Shown: positions 8,154 to 16,998, counted from the stretch's first letter. The stretch is 64,000 nucleotides of DNA from Hydrogenophaga sp. SL48 (GCF_021729865.1 NZ_CP063400.1:248001-312000); one strand, 5' to 3'. Program-made: numbers and translations. Notes: generated by a model from the sequence alone, not told the origin.

Positions 8154-9127
8154 GTCTGCTTCAAGTCAAAAACCTCGTCGTCGAGTTCCCGCACCGTCGC
8201 GGTACCTTGCGCGCGCTGGACGACATCTCTTTCGACATCGCCCCCGGCGAAATCCTCGGCGTGGTGGGCGAATCGGGTGCAGGCAAGTCACTCACAGGCG
8301 CGTCCATCATCGGCCTGCTGGAGCCACCGGGGCGCGTGGCGTCGGGCGAGATCCTGCTCGACGGCCGCCGCATCGACAACCTGCCGTTCGCCGAACTGCG
8401 CAAGGTGCGTGGCCGCCAGATCGGCGCGATCTTCCAGGACCCGCTGACCTCGCTGAACCCGCTGTATTCGGTGGGGCGCCAACTCATCGAGACCATCACC
8501 ACCCACCTGCCGGTGAACCCGGCCGAGGCGCGGCAGCGCGCCATCCAGTTGCTGCGCGACACCGGCATCCCGGCGCCCGAGCAGCGCATTCACCATTTCC
8601 CGCACCAGTTCAGCGGCGGCATGCGCCAGCGCGTGGTGATCGCGCTCGCGCTGGCGGCCGAGCCCAAGCTCATCGTGGCCGACGAGCCGACCACGGCGCT
8701 GGACGTGTCGATCCAGGCGCAGATCATCACCCTGCTCAAGACCATCTGCAAAGAACGCGGCGCGGCGGTGGTGTTGATCACGCACGACATGGGCGTGATC
8801 GCCGAGACCTGCGACCGCGTGGCCGTGATGTACGCCGGGCGCATCGCCGAGATCGGCCCGGTGCACGAGGTCATCAACCACCCCGCCCACCCGTACACCA
8901 GGGGCCTGATGGCCTGCATCCCCGACATGGGTCAGGACCGCGAGCATCTGCACCAGATCGACGGTGCCATGCCGCGCCTGAACGCGATTCCCCCGGGCTG
9001 CGCCTACCACCCGCGTTGTGACCGCGTGATGGACCGCTGCCGCACCCAGCGCCCGGACCTGATGCCGGCGGGTGCCACGCGGGCGGCTTGCTGGCTGCCC
9101 GGTGAACCCGGCGAGGGGGCTCCATGA
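8150..9127 (+). CDS. Peptide ABC transporter ATP-binding protein, DppD-like
   Basis: This 325-residue ATPase energises the importer. Walker A is GESGAGKS at 40-47, the signature is FSGGMRQRV, Walker B is [13 protein letters not shown] and the switch His is in LITHDMG. The C-terminal oligopeptide domain ([12 protein letters not shown], then [16 protein letters not shown]) carries the Cys pattern common to Opp/Dpp ATPases. The ATG at 8150 overlaps the permease stop; longer upstream frames were rejected because they lie inside the permease in another frame. It ends inside the start of the next ATPase gene, again with an ATGA overlap. All key residues are present. Confidence 0.94.
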   Translation: MSLLQVKNLVVEFPHRRGTLRALDDISFDIAPGEILGVVGESGAGKSLTGASIIGLLEPPGRVASGEILLDGRRIDNLPFAELRKVRGRQIGAIFQDPLTSLNPLYSVGRQLIETITTHLPVNPAEARQRAIQLLRDTGIPAPEQRIHHFPHQFSGGMRQRVVIALALAAEPKLIVADEPTTALDVSIQAQIITLLKTICKERGAAVVLITHDMGVIAETCDRVAVMYAGRIAEIGPVHEVINHPAHPYTRGLMACIPDMGQDREHLHQIDGAMPRLNAIPPGCAYHPRCDRVMDRCRTQRPDLMPAGATRAACWLPGEPGEGAP

Positions 9128-10137
9128 ACAACGACCGCCCGGACAACCACCCGCTGGTGCGCGCCACGGACCTGGCCAAGACCTTTGACGTGTCGGCGCC
9201 CTGGCTCAATCGCGTGCTGGAGCGCCAGCCGCGCCAGCTGCTGCGCGCGGTGGACGGTGTGTCGTTCGACATCCAGCGCGGCCAGACGCTGGCGCTGGTG
9301 GGCGAATCGGGCTGTGGCAAGAGCACGGTCGCGCGCCTGCTGGTGGGCCTGTACGAGCCCACGCGCGGCGGCTTTCAGTTCGATGGGCAAGAGGCACACG
9401 CCGCGTTCAAGACGCCGCAAGGCCGCCAGCTGCGCCGTCGCATCCAGATGATTTTTCAGGACCCGTACGCGAGCCTGAACCCGCGCTGGCGGGTGCAGGA
9501 CATCGTGGCCGAGCCGTTGATCGAACACGGCATCGCGTCCGAGCCCGCTGCCCTGCGTGCGAGGGTCGATGAGCTGCTGCATTCGGTGGGCCTGTCGCCG
9601 CAGGACGCCTCGAAGTACCCGCACCAGTTCTCGGGCGGGCAGCGTCAGCGCATCTCGATCGCGCGGGCCCTGGCCACGCAGCCTGAGTTTCTGGTGTGCG
9701 ACGAGCCCACCAGCGCGCTGGACGTGAGCGTGCAGGCGCAGGTGCTGAACATCATGAAAGACCTGCAGCGCGAGCGGGGCCTGACCTACCTGTTCATCAG
9801 CCACAACCTGGCGGTGGTTCGGCACGTGAGCGACCAGGTGGGCGTGATGTACCTGGGGCGGCTGGTGGAGCTGGCGCCGAAGTACACGCTGTTCGACAGC
9901 CCACGCCATCCCTACACGCGTATGTTGCTGGACGCGATCCCGAAGATGCACGACACCGGGCGGGCGCGCGTGCCCGTGTCGGGCGAAGTGCCGAACCCGC
10001 TGAACCCGCCCACGGGTTGTGCGTTCAATCCTCGGTGCCCGCATGCGAACGAGCGGTGTCGCAACGAGCGGCCCGTTTTGTTGGGTGTTGGGGATGCGCG
10101 AGTGGCCTGTCACGCGGTGGAAGAAGGGCGCATCTGA
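9124..10137 (+). CDS. Peptide ABC transporter ATP-binding protein, DppF-like
   Basis: This is the second ATPase of the heterodimer, 337 residues. It shows an N-terminal [21 protein letters not shown] segment, Walker A GESGCGKS near 60, the signature [16 protein letters not shown], Walker [14 protein letters not shown] and the switch region [12 protein letters not shown]. The C-terminal oligopeptide motif [14 protein letters not shown] and Cys pairs [15 protein letters not shown] follow. It is the last gene of the importer unit; after it comes 243 bases without a gene, holding a second repeat copy, and then a convergent regulator. I saw no clear terminator directly after the stop. Confidence 0.94.
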   Translation: MNNDRPDNHPLVRATDLAKTFDVSAPWLNRVLERQPRQLLRAVDGVSFDIQRGQTLALVGESGCGKSTVARLLVGLYEPTRGGFQFDGQEAHAAFKTPQGRQLRRRIQMIFQDPYASLNPRWRVQDIVAEPLIEHGIASEPAALRARVDELLHSVGLSPQDASKYPHQFSGGQRQRISIARALATQPEFLVCDEPTSALDVSVQAQVLNIMKDLQRERGLTYLFISHNLAVVRHVSDQVGVMYLGRLVELAPKYTLFDSPRHPYTRMLLDAIPKMHDTGRARVPVSGEVPNPLNPPTGCAFNPRCPHANERCRNERPVLLGVGDARVACHAVEEGRI

Positions 10138-10313
10138 CGCTCAGACAGATGGGCGTTGGCGCGGACAACGGGCGCTCCCCTCCGCGAATGTCCCCCGGCC
10201 TGCGGCCTCCTCCTTTATTTCGCTGCGGGAAGCACCCGTTGTCCTGAGAAAGTGGAGCGAAGTGTCTTCAAGGCCAGGATGCCGTGGCTTCGGCTGCGCC
10301 GAGCCGCAGGCAT

Positions 10314-10355
10314 CGTCCCCCTCTGGGGGAAGACGCGAAGCGGCGCAGGGGGACG
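10314..10355 (-). repeat. C-rich intergenic repeat, copy 2 (inverted)
   Basis: Read on the minus strand this begins CGTCCCCCTGCGCCGCTTCG and ends with GGGGGACG. It matches the copy at 7102-7142 at most positions, with small indels. The two copies bracket the dppC-dppD-dppF-like genes in opposite orientation. The rest of the 10138-10380 gap shows only GC-rich short inverted repeats and no gene. Confidence 0.7.
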
Positions 10356-10380
10356 CTTGACCTGTGCGCAACGCGCACGG

Positions 10381-11229
10381 TCAAGCGTATCTTTTACTTC
10401 TCAGGTTGTTCTTCATCTCCTTCAGCAGCGGTTGCAGCTTGTTGCCGCCGATGCGCAGCGCGAGACAGGTGGCCACCACGTCGATCACCATCAGGTGCAT
10501 CAGGCGCGAGGTCATGGGGCTGTAGCGGTCGTAGCCCTCGGGGTGGTCGGCTGAAAGGTGGATGTGGCCGGCGGTCGCGAGCGGTGAACCGCTGGCGGTG
10601 ATCACGATCACCGTGGCGCCGTGCTTGCGCGCGATGTCGGCGGCGTCCATCAGGTCGCGCGTGCGGCCCGAGTTGGAGACGATCACCAGGCAGTCGCCCG
10701 GGCCGAGCAGCGAGGCGCTCATCACCTGCATGTGGCCGTCGCTGTAGGCGATGGCGTTGATGCCGAGGCGGAAGAACTTGTGTTGTGCGTCCTGGGCCAC
10801 GATGCCCGAGTTGCCAGCGCCGTAGAACTCGATGCGGCCCCGGTTCTTGTAGGTGGCGAGCAGCGCATCGACCGCTTTTTCGATGGAGTGCGTGGACGCG
10901 TCGTTGCGGTACTTCAGGAACGCAGCCACCGTGTTGTCGATCACCTTCACCAGCACGTCGCCCACCTTGTCGTCCACGTCCACGCTGCGGTGGATGAAAG
11001 GCACACCTTCGCTGACCGTGCCGGCCAGCTTGAGCTTGAAATCCGACAGGCCGTCGTAGCCCATGCTGCGGCAGAAACGCACCACGGTGGGCTTGCTCAC
11101 GTGGGACCGTTCGGCGAGCTCCGACACGGGCAAACTGGCAAAACTGCGCGGGTCGAGCAACACGAGTTTGCCCACGCGCTGTTCGGCGGGCGCGAGCGAG
11201 GGCAGGGAGGCTTTGATGCGGTCGAGCAT
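10381..11229 (-). CDS. hexR: RpiR-family transcriptional regulator, HexR-like
   Basis: This 282-residue regulator has an N-terminal RpiR helix-turn-helix (residues 1-77; the recognition region is VSKPTVVRFCRSMGYDGLSDFKLKLA) and a sugar-phosphate-sensing SIS domain (about 125-260; GAGNSGIVAQDAQHKFFRLG and VSNSGRTRDLMDAA). The wording of the HTH and the PMTSRLMHLMVIDV segment near the end closely resemble enterobacterial HexR as I recall it. HexR proteins bind 2-keto-3-deoxy-6-phosphogluconate and control central sugar metabolism. The gene is divergent from transaldolase with only 59 bases between them, and a palindrome resembling a HexR site lies in that gap. The HexR assignment rests on resemblance and context; RpiR-SIS membership is firm. 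Confidence 0.85.
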   Translation of the reverse strand: MLDRIKASLPSLAPAEQRVGKLVLLDPRSFASLPVSELAERSHVSKPTVVRFCRSMGYDGLSDFKLKLAGTVSEGVPFIHRSVDVDDKVGDVLVKVIDNTVAAFLKYRNDASTHSIEKAVDALLATYKNRGRIEFYGAGNSGIVAQDAQHKFFRLGINAIAYSDGHMQVMSASLLGPGDCLVIVSNSGRTRDLMDAADIARKHGATVIVITASGSPLATAGHIHLSADHPEGYDRYSPMTSRLMHLMVIDVVATCLALRIGGNKLQPLLKEMKNNLRSKRYA

Positions 11230-11252
11230 GGCGTTGTCTCTGAGTTACCGAG

Positions 11253-11281
11253 TTATCATGAAACCTTATTACACCTGATAA
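11253..11281. promoter_or_regulatory. Candidate HexR/RpiR operator between regulator and tal
   Basis: An outer inverted repeat, TTATCA (11253-11258) and TGATAA (11276-11281), encloses TGAAACCTTATTACA at 11259-11273. The inner 15-mer matches 10 of 15 positions of the HexR consensus TGTAATTAAATTACA that I recall for gammaproteobacteria. The position in the 59-base divergent spacer suits control of both genes. It is only 8 bases from the tal start codon, so it would lie in or beside the leader. Confidence 0.45.
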
Positions 11282-11288
11282 TCGCGAC

Positions 11289-12230
11289 ATGAACCAGCTT
11301 GACGCACTCAAACAACTCACCACCGTGGTCGCTGACACCGGCGACTTCAACCAGATCGCGGCCTTTTCCCCGCGCGATGCGACCACCAACCCGTCGTTGA
11401 TCCTGAAGGCGGTGCAGAAGCCCGAATACGCCCACCTGCTCAAGGATGCGGTGGCGAAACACGGCAGCCAGGGCCCGGACGAGGTGATGAACCGCCTGCT
11501 CGTGGCGTTTGGCTGCGAGATCCTGAAACACATCCCCGGTCGCGTCTCCACCGAGGTGGACGCCCGCCTGAGCTTCGACACCGAAGCCACCGTGACGCGC
11601 GCGCGCCGCATCATCGACCTGTACCAGGGCGAGGGGGTGCACATCGACCGTGTGCTGATCAAGATCGCTTCCACCTGGGAAGGCATCCAGGCCGCGGCCC
11701 GCCTGGAGCGCGATGGCATCCACACCAACCTGACGCTGCTGTTCTCATTCGCCCAGGCCGTGGCCTGCGGTCAGGCCAAGGTGCAGCTGATCTCGCCCTT
11801 CGTGGGCCGCATCTACGACTGGTACAAAAAGAGCGCTGGCGCTGCTTGGGACGAAGCCGCGATGGCGGGCGCCAACGACCCGGGCGTGAAATCGGTGCGC
11901 GCGATCTACCACTTCTACAAGAAGCACGGCATCGCCACCGAGGTGATGGGCGCGAGCTTTCGCAACGTGGGCCAGATCACGGCACTGGCCGGCTGCGACC
12001 TGCTGACCATCAGCCCGGACCTGCTGGCCCAGCTGGCGGCCAGCGAGGCGGCCTTGCCCCGGGCGCTGGACGCCGAGGCCGCGAAGGCGATGGACATTCC
12101 GTTCGTGCAGTACGACGAAGCCGGTTTCCGCTTTGCGATGAACGAGGACGCGATGGCGACCGAGAAGCTGGCCGAAGGCATCCGCGCGTTCGTGGCGGAC
12201 ACGATCAAACTGGAAGGCATGATGCGCTGA
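11289..12230 (+). CDS. tal: Transaldolase
   Basis: This 313-residue cytoplasmic enzyme of the non-oxidative pentose phosphate pathway transfers a dihydroxyacetone unit between sugar phosphates (sedoheptulose 7-phosphate plus glyceraldehyde 3-phosphate to erythrose 4-phosphate plus fructose 6-phosphate). The Schiff-base lysine is K125 in [15 protein letters not shown]. Other family segments are [15 protein letters not shown] near 27 and [15 protein letters not shown] near 86, plus [13 protein letters not shown]. Length is normal for the class of about 315 residues. The start at 11289 ([20 protein letters not shown]) is the standard N-terminus. It stands alone before a terminator. Its product feeds the pentose phosphates that the xylose genes 5 kb downstream would generate. 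Confidence 0.97.
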   Translation: MNQLDALKQLTTVVADTGDFNQIAAFSPRDATTNPSLILKAVQKPEYAHLLKDAVAKHGSQGPDEVMNRLLVAFGCEILKHIPGRVSTEVDARLSFDTEATVTRARRIIDLYQGEGVHIDRVLIKIASTWEGIQAAARLERDGIHTNLTLLFSFAQAVACGQAKVQLISPFVGRIYDWYKKSAGAAWDEAAMAGANDPGVKSVRAIYHFYKKHGIATEVMGASFRNVGQITALAGCDLLTISPDLLAQLAASEAALPRALDAEAAKAMDIPFVQYDEAGFRFAMNEDAMATEKLAEGIRAFVADTIKLEGMMR

Positions 12231-12253
12231 CCCCGGCGCCTCCTGATGGAACA

Positions 12254-12280
12254 ACGGCACCCGAGGGTGCCGTTTTTTTT
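12254..12280 (+). terminator. Rho-independent terminator after tal
   Basis: ACGGCACCC, loop GAG, GGTGCCGT and eight T form a clear terminator 23 bases after the tal stop. The convergent C13 peptidase gene ends at 12287, just beyond the T-run. Confidence 0.92.
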
Positions 12281-12286
12281 GACGTG

Positions 12287-13729
12287 TCAGCGGCCTTGTG
12301 CCGTCATCCACCGCGCCCAGTGCGCCTTGAAGGCAGCTCCCGCATGGATCTGCGGATTGGAAAAACCATCGGTCTTTCTGGCGTCGGTTTCGCGCTGGCG
12401 GATCACTGGCACCGCCTGGGCAAAGGCGTCTTCCAGCGAGCGGGTGCGCCGCAAGGCCTCGTCGAACACCGCCCTCCCGAAAAAGGTCAGCTCCGACTTG
12501 TTGCCGCAGCCGTAGGAGGTGTGGTCGGCGTCGGCGGCGGTCATCACCAGCGTGCCCTCGCCGCGCAGGGGCGCGACCCAGCCGCCCGAGTAACACGCCG
12601 AGATCGCGATGGCCCGGTGGCGGATGCCGGCCTCGTCGAGCCACTGGCGCACCTGCGCGGCCGTCAGGTCGTTGACCTCCAGAGGCCAGTGGGACGATGC
12701 GATGCGGTGGTCGGCGCCGCCGTGCGAGGTGATGTAGAGCACCAGCACGTCCTGCTCTCGGCGCATTTTCTGGGCGACCGCCTGGATCGCCTTCTGCAGG
12801 TTCCTCGGCGTGGCCCAGGGCGTGGCCTGCGTGGCCGAGGCGTGGTTCAGCAGTTGGACCACCCGGTCTTTCGCGTCCAGCCGCTGCTGCATGACATCGC
12901 TGACCATGGCGCTCTCGCGCAGGAAGACGTCTTGCGCGTAGGGCGCGTACACCAGGCCAAAGACCTGGATCTCGGCGGCGCTCTCCCCTGGAACGCCCGC
13001 CAGTGCCTGGTCCAGCAGCATCTCCTGGGCCTCGAACACCTCCTGGCTGAGCGTCAGAACGGGACGGTCGACTTCGTCAGACGCAGTGGCTACCCACGAA
13101 GAACTGTTCAGCGAGAGGGTTTCGACCACCTGCAAGCCCATCAGGGAGATGACCGCAAAAGCCAGCCAGCCCGGGTGGGGCTGCAAGCGCTGCGTGATGC
13201 GCCACACACAGACACCCAGCCAGCCGGTCATCACCCCGAACAAGACCCACGAGGTGTGCTGGTTCATCAGCCACACGGGCAGTTGCTCGTGAACCCACAG
13301 GCTCGCCCAGAGGATCGAGACCCCGATCAGTGGCAAAGAGGCGAGGGCGTACAGCAGCACCCAGGCCGCCGTGGGCATGGCATGGCGGGTGGACTGCGAG
13401 CGCGCGTGCATCGCCAGCCAGCTCAGCAACACGACAAAGGCCCACGGCACCAGGCCATACAGCCAGCCGGGCAGTGAAAACGCGGCCTCGCCAGGGATCA
13501 GGAGGCGTTCCCCGGCGAGCGCCAGCAGCTGGTAGGCCAGCACCGCCAGCAGCAGCGCGGCGGGCCTGACCGTGTGTGGCAGGTCGCCGAGTCGCCGGCC
13601 GGTGGCGGCGCGCCAGGCCTGCCGGGCCCACAGACCGGCCTGCGCTTCCGGTGACGGCACGGCGGGCGTGGGACGGGTCTCCCTCGGTGTCGGTAAAGCG
13701 TCGGTGGTGGTTGGGTGTTCGTCTGACAA
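12287..13729 (-). CDS. Membrane-anchored C13 (legumain-like) cysteine peptidase
   Basis: This 480-residue protein has about five predicted transmembrane segments in the first half (roughly 56-74, 83-107, 118-146, 160-177, 187-203) and a C-terminal caspase-fold peptidase domain of family C13. The catalytic dyad is visible: His336 in VLYITSHGG and Cys379 in IAISACYSGGW. The N-terminal 50 residues are Pro/Thr-rich and probably cytoplasmic. The membrane topology places the peptidase domain on one face, probably periplasmic, but the side was not determined. C13 members include legumain and the GPI transamidase subunit; bacterial versions of this layout have no assigned substrate that I know. It is convergent with tal and faces the same way as the haloperoxidase gene 82 bases upstream. 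Confidence 0.82.
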   Translation of the reverse strand: MSDEHPTTTDALPTPRETRPTPAVPSPEAQAGLWARQAWRAATGRRLGDLPHTVRPAALLLAVLAYQLLALAGERLLIPGEAAFSLPGWLYGLVPWAFVVLLSWLAMHARSQSTRHAMPTAAWVLLYALASLPLIGVSILWASLWVHEQLPVWLMNQHTSWVLFGVMTGWLGVCVWRITQRLQPHPGWLAFAVISLMGLQVVETLSLNSSSWVATASDEVDRPVLTLSQEVFEAQEMLLDQALAGVPGESAAEIQVFGLVYAPYAQDVFLRESAMVSDVMQQRLDAKDRVVQLLNHASATQATPWATPRNLQKAIQAVAQKMRREQDVLVLYITSHGGADHRIASSHWPLEVNDLTAAQVRQWLDEAGIRHRAIAISACYSGGWVAPLRGEGTLVMTAADADHTSYGCGNKSELTFFGRAVFDEALRRTRSLEDAFAQAVPVIRQRETDARKTDGFSNPQIHAGAAFKAHWARWMTAQGR

Positions 13730-13811
13730 GGCGGGGCTCCTCCTGGATGGCCTGACGAGCCTACCAGCGAAGGAGAAGGGCCACGAACCCGCCGTGTGGG
13801 AGCAGCTGCGA

Positions 13812-15167
13812 TCAGGGCGCCATGGCCAGGCCGATCACGCGTTCGGCCACACAGCGGCCCTGCGTCTTGCCGCTTTCAATGCCGCTGCGGAAGTGGATGC
13901 CCGCGTAGAGGCGCGAGACCGCGGCCTCGTCCGCCGCCGCGCGGAAGCTGGCAAAGCTGCGCGGCCCCCAGCCCCGGTCGTTGTGGGCGTTGTCGGTGAA
14001 GCGGGTGCGAGCGCCGAACTCGTGCTCCAGCACCCCCGCCGCCGCAGACGACAGCACCGAGTGGCCGGAGGGGTATTCGGGGAATGGCGGGGTGTTCATC
14101 AGCGTCGGCACCCACTGGCTGTCGATCGTCAGTTGCACGGCGGTGACCGGGCGCATCAGGTTGACCGTGTACTTGGTTTTCCAGGTGGCGATGAAGGCGT
14201 CGGCCATCGCCAGGTGCAGGCGCGCGTAGACCCGGGCCGCCCGGGCCAGGCTGGCCTTGTGGTCTTTGAGCAGGTCGGTGGCGATGAAAGACCAGTGGCC
14301 GGCCGGCGTGGGCGTTTTCAGCGGATCGTCGGCCCAGTACAGGGAGAACTGCCGCTGCTCTTGCGTGGCCGCACGGCTGATGCGGTGGACCTCTTCGGCC
14401 TCCTGCTGAAACGCCGAGCCGGCCTGTTCCGAGTAGGCCGGTGGGGGAGGGGCCGGGCAGGCATCGGCGCGCGGCAGTGCAAACGGGCGCACATCGCCCC
14501 ACCACGGCAGCAGGGCGGGGGCGAAGTTGGGGGGTGTCGGTGTCCACTGACCGGCACCGCTGGGTGGCACATAGGTCGACTGCTGGCGGCGCAGCGGGCC
14601 CCAGGCCTCGTGGCCACCGTCGGTGCGCGCCCAGGTCATGATGGCCATCGCCATCAGCTTGCCAAAGGTTTCTGAGCGGGTGCGCACCTCGGCGCCGATC
14701 ACCTGTGGATCAAAGTCGCGCGCCAGCTTCTGCGGCAGGCTGCGTTCGAGCAGGTCGATGCGCGTGCGGTTCTCGGCGCTCGCGTGGGGAAACATCATGC
14801 GCGTCATGCCCGCCATGGCCGAGTGGGCCACGGTGGGCCAATGCAAGACCTCGTCGGGCTGCGCCCAGGGGAGCGACTGCAGCTCGTTGAGCTGGCCCGC
14901 CAGACTGCGGTGGCCCGGCATGCCCGCCACCACCGATTCGTACAGCGTCAGGCTCAGGTAGGCGAGCGCGCGCGAGGCCACCGGTGGGCTCATGCCCGGG
15001 GTCTGCTGGGTGAGCTGCTGCGCCAGGGCAAACCACTCGGTGGCCACCTCGGCGCTGTAGGTTTCGGCCGGGAGCGAGGGGTTGGGCGGTGTCTGCGCCA
15101 TGGCGCGCCCGGCGACGCCGATGGCACACAGCGCGAGCAGCCACGCGGCCAGGGTGCGGCGGATCAT
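13812..15167 (-). CDS. Vanadium-dependent haloperoxidase-like phosphatase (PAP2 superfamily), secreted
   Basis: The protein has 451 residues, with a signal peptide of about 24 residues (MIRRTLAAWLLALC to AMAQ). The C-terminal half carries the vanadate/phosphate site: K332 and R339 in WKTKYTVNLMRPVTA, S367-G368-H369 in EYPSGH, and R419 and H425 in SRLYAGIHF. The spacings K-7-R, SGH and R-6-H equal those I recall for the fungal chloroperoxidase (K353, R360, S402-H404, R490, H496). Haloperoxidases oxidise halides with hydrogen peroxide, but relatives can be acid phosphatases, so activity is open. The start at 15167 overlaps the upstream propeller gene by 4 bases, so the two products are co-translated and both exported. 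Confidence 0.87.
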   Translation of the reverse strand: MIRRTLAAWLLALCAIGVAGRAMAQTPPNPSLPAETYSAEVATEWFALAQQLTQQTPGMSPPVASRALAYLSLTLYESVVAGMPGHRSLAGQLNELQSLPWAQPDEVLHWPTVAHSAMAGMTRMMFPHASAENRTRIDLLERSLPQKLARDFDPQVIGAEVRTRSETFGKLMAMAIMTWARTDGGHEAWGPLRRQQSTYVPPSGAGQWTPTPPNFAPALLPWWGDVRPFALPRADACPAPPPPAYSEQAGSAFQQEAEEVHRISRAATQEQRQFSLYWADDPLKTPTPAGHWSFIATDLLKDHKASLARAARVYARLHLAMADAFIATWKTKYTVNLMRPVTAVQLTIDSQWVPTLMNTPPFPEYPSGHSVLSSAAAGVLEHEFGARTRFTDNAHNDRGWGPRSFASFRAAADEAAVSRLYAGIHFRSGIESGKTQGRCVAERVIGLAMAP

Positions 15168-16780
15168 GGTGCCCTCCAGAAGGTCAGGCCCGCTGGGCTG
15201 GCCGTGTAGAAGCGGTCGGCCTCGACGGGTTGCCAGGCGGTCCAGTCGCCGTGGGGCCACTGCACGCGAACTTGCGCGCGGCCCGCCGCGCCGAGGCCGA
15301 AGTGCATCCAGCCCAGGTGGCCGCTGGCGTGGCCGCCGCCCACGGTCAGCTCCTGGCGCTGCACGGTGGCGCTGCCGTCCGTGCCCGAGCGCACCTCGAC
15401 CCAGGCGCCCACGGCGTCGTGGTTGCCACCGTCCTGCCGCAGCCGCAGCTGCAGCCAGTGCGCCTGTTCGGCGGGGCTGCTGGGCAGCTGGCGCCACAGC
15501 TGCGCGCGGTCGCCCCGGTTGACCACCACCACGTCCAGCAGACCGTCGCCGTTGAAGTCCACCACCTGGCCACCGCGCCCGCGCAGCACGCTGGCGAGGC
15601 CTGCGGTGTGGCCGGCTTCGACAAACTGGCCGTCGGCGGCCTGCAGCAGCAGGTTGTTCGGGTCGAGTGCCGCAAAGTCCGGCATGGAAGAGACATTGCC
15701 CTTCACCACAAACAGGTCGGCCCGGCCGTCGTTGTTGAGGTCGGCGAACTGGGCGTGCCAGGCGGTGGAGGGCCGCACGTCACCTCCCACATACGGTCGG
15801 TGCGCAGTGGCGCCGCGCTTGAAGGCGGTGTCGGTGTAGCGCGGCTGTGCCGGCCCGGCCTCCAGGGTCTGCAGCTTGTTGTCGGACATGCTGGTGAGGA
15901 ACAGCTCGGGGTAACCGTCGCCCGTCAGGTCGTGGCTGGCGATGCCCATGCCCCAGATCTGCAGCGGCTTCCAGCCGTCGGCCGGGCCGTAGCGTTCGGG
16001 CGCGCCGCCCGCGGGTATGCGCCAGAGCTGTTCTTCGCCACCCTTGTAGTACTCGCGGTCGTTGCTCACGCGCAGCGACGCGGTGCCCGAACGGTTCCAG
16101 TCGGAAAACAGCATCGAGAGCGCGCAGTGCCCGGGCATCAGCGGCGTGGCGGGCAGGTAGCCGCCCTCCGCCCGGGGCCGCATCAGCAGGGCCGGGGTGC
16201 AGCTGCCCCAGGGAAAGTCGGGTCTGCTGCGGTCGGTGTAGGTGCCGATGGCCAGCGTCGGCCAGCGCTGGCCGCGTTCCCAGGTGGCCGACATCGCGGT
16301 GTGCCAGCCGTTGCCGGTGCGCAGGCCCCAGGCCCCGTTGGCCGGCTCGAAGCGGCACTGGCCCAGCCCCCGGAACACCTGCACCTCGCCCACCCGCAGC
16401 ACCACCAGGTCGGTGTTGCCATCGCCGTCGATGTCCAGCGGGTAGGCACCGATGGCGTTGGTGGTCTCCAGCCCCGAGCGGTGTTCCTGCAGTTTCAGGG
16501 CCTGCCCGCGCAGGCTGCGGTTGCGGTAGAAGCGGGCCTTGCCGACGCCCGCCGTCACATACAGATCGGGCAGCCCGTCGCTGTCGCAGTCGAAGGTCGC
16601 GACGCCACCACCCACGACGTATTCGTCGTCGCCCTCGAAGCGGCTTTGCAGACCGGCGCTCTCGGTCTCTTCGGCGAAGCGCGGCACCGCTGGCGGTGGC
16701 CCGGCGGCGTCGGACAGCGCCGGCGGTCCCAGGGTCAGGCAGACACAGAGACCGGGCAGGAGTGAGCGGATCGGACGCAC
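15164..16780 (-). CDS. CRTAC1/UnbV family FG-GAP repeat protein, secreted
   Basis: This 538-residue exported protein has a signal peptide (about 1-26) and a beta propeller built of FG-GAP/VCBS repeats. The calcium-binding loops are visible as DCDSDGLPDLYV, DIDGDGNTDLVV, DLTGDGYPELFL, DLNNDGRADLFV and DFNGDGLLDVVV. The C-terminus holds an ASPIC/UnbV domain (QELTVGGGHASGHLGWMHFGLG then VQWPHGDW). Such proteins probably bind ligands or partners extracellularly; no enzyme activity is known for this module. It overlaps the haloperoxidase-like gene by 4 bases and is the first gene of that pair. Co-occurrence of CRTAC1 proteins with vanadium haloperoxidase-like proteins is something I have seen in other bacteria, which supports a joint role. 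Confidence 0.87.
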   Translation of the reverse strand: MRPIRSLLPGLCVCLTLGPPALSDAAGPPPAVPRFAEETESAGLQSRFEGDDEYVVGGGVATFDCDSDGLPDLYVTAGVGKARFYRNRSLRGQALKLQEHRSGLETTNAIGAYPLDIDGDGNTDLVVLRVGEVQVFRGLGQCRFEPANGAWGLRTGNGWHTAMSATWERGQRWPTLAIGTYTDRSRPDFPWGSCTPALLMRPRAEGGYLPATPLMPGHCALSMLFSDWNRSGTASLRVSNDREYYKGGEEQLWRIPAGGAPERYGPADGWKPLQIWGMGIASHDLTGDGYPELFLTSMSDNKLQTLEAGPAQPRYTDTAFKRGATAHRPYVGGDVRPSTAWHAQFADLNNDGRADLFVVKGNVSSMPDFAALDPNNLLLQAADGQFVEAGHTAGLASVLRGRGGQVVDFNGDGLLDVVVVNRGDRAQLWRQLPSSPAEQAHWLQLRLRQDGGNHDAVGAWVEVRSGTDGSATVQRQELTVGGGHASGHLGWMHFGLGAAGRAQVRVQWPHGDWTAWQPVEADRFYTASPAGLTFWRAP

Positions 16781-16822
16781 GCGGGACCTTTTGAACGGGA
16801 TGGGTTTCGGTGCATCTTATTA

Positions 16823-16839
16823 AGTTCAATCAACAAACT
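16823..16839. promoter_or_regulatory. Candidate XylR operator, distal site
   Basis: AGT-N11-ACT with flanks TTAAGT and ACTATG, an imperfect inverted repeat resembling the ROK-type XylR operator half-sites (TTAGTTTGTT...AACTAA) that I recall from Bacillus. Its centre is 66 bases from that of the proximal site, and it lies upstream of the candidate xylF promoter. Confidence 0.4.
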
Positions 16840-16857
16840 ATGTCGGGTTTGTCCCAA

Positions 16858-16887
16858 TTGGTGTCCGGGCAGCAGCGGTTGAATAAT
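16858..16887 (+). promoter_or_regulatory. Candidate xylF promoter
   Basis: A weak -35 (TTGGTG, 16858-16863), an 18-base spacer and a good -10 (AATAAT, 16882-16887) stand about 112 bases ahead of the xylF start codon. The -10 abuts the proximal XylR-like site, which would then cover the start of transcription. A weak -35 limits confidence. Confidence 0.35.
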
Positions 16888-16907
16888 TAGTTCGTCGTCC
16901 GCACTAA
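16887..16907. promoter_or_regulatory. Candidate XylR operator, proximal site
   Basis: TTAGT-N11-ACTAA is a perfect 5-bp inverted repeat with the same 11-base spacing between AGT and ACT as the distal site. It overlaps the predicted transcription start of xylF, a position that suits repression by the ROK regulator encoded at 20080. Confidence 0.5.
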
Positions 16908-16998
16908 GTGGCTTGAGCGAGGGGCCAGCGACACGATGCATCCCACAATCCGTTCAAAAACCATGGCCTGGTGCGCAGGCCGTTCACAGGAGACAAGA

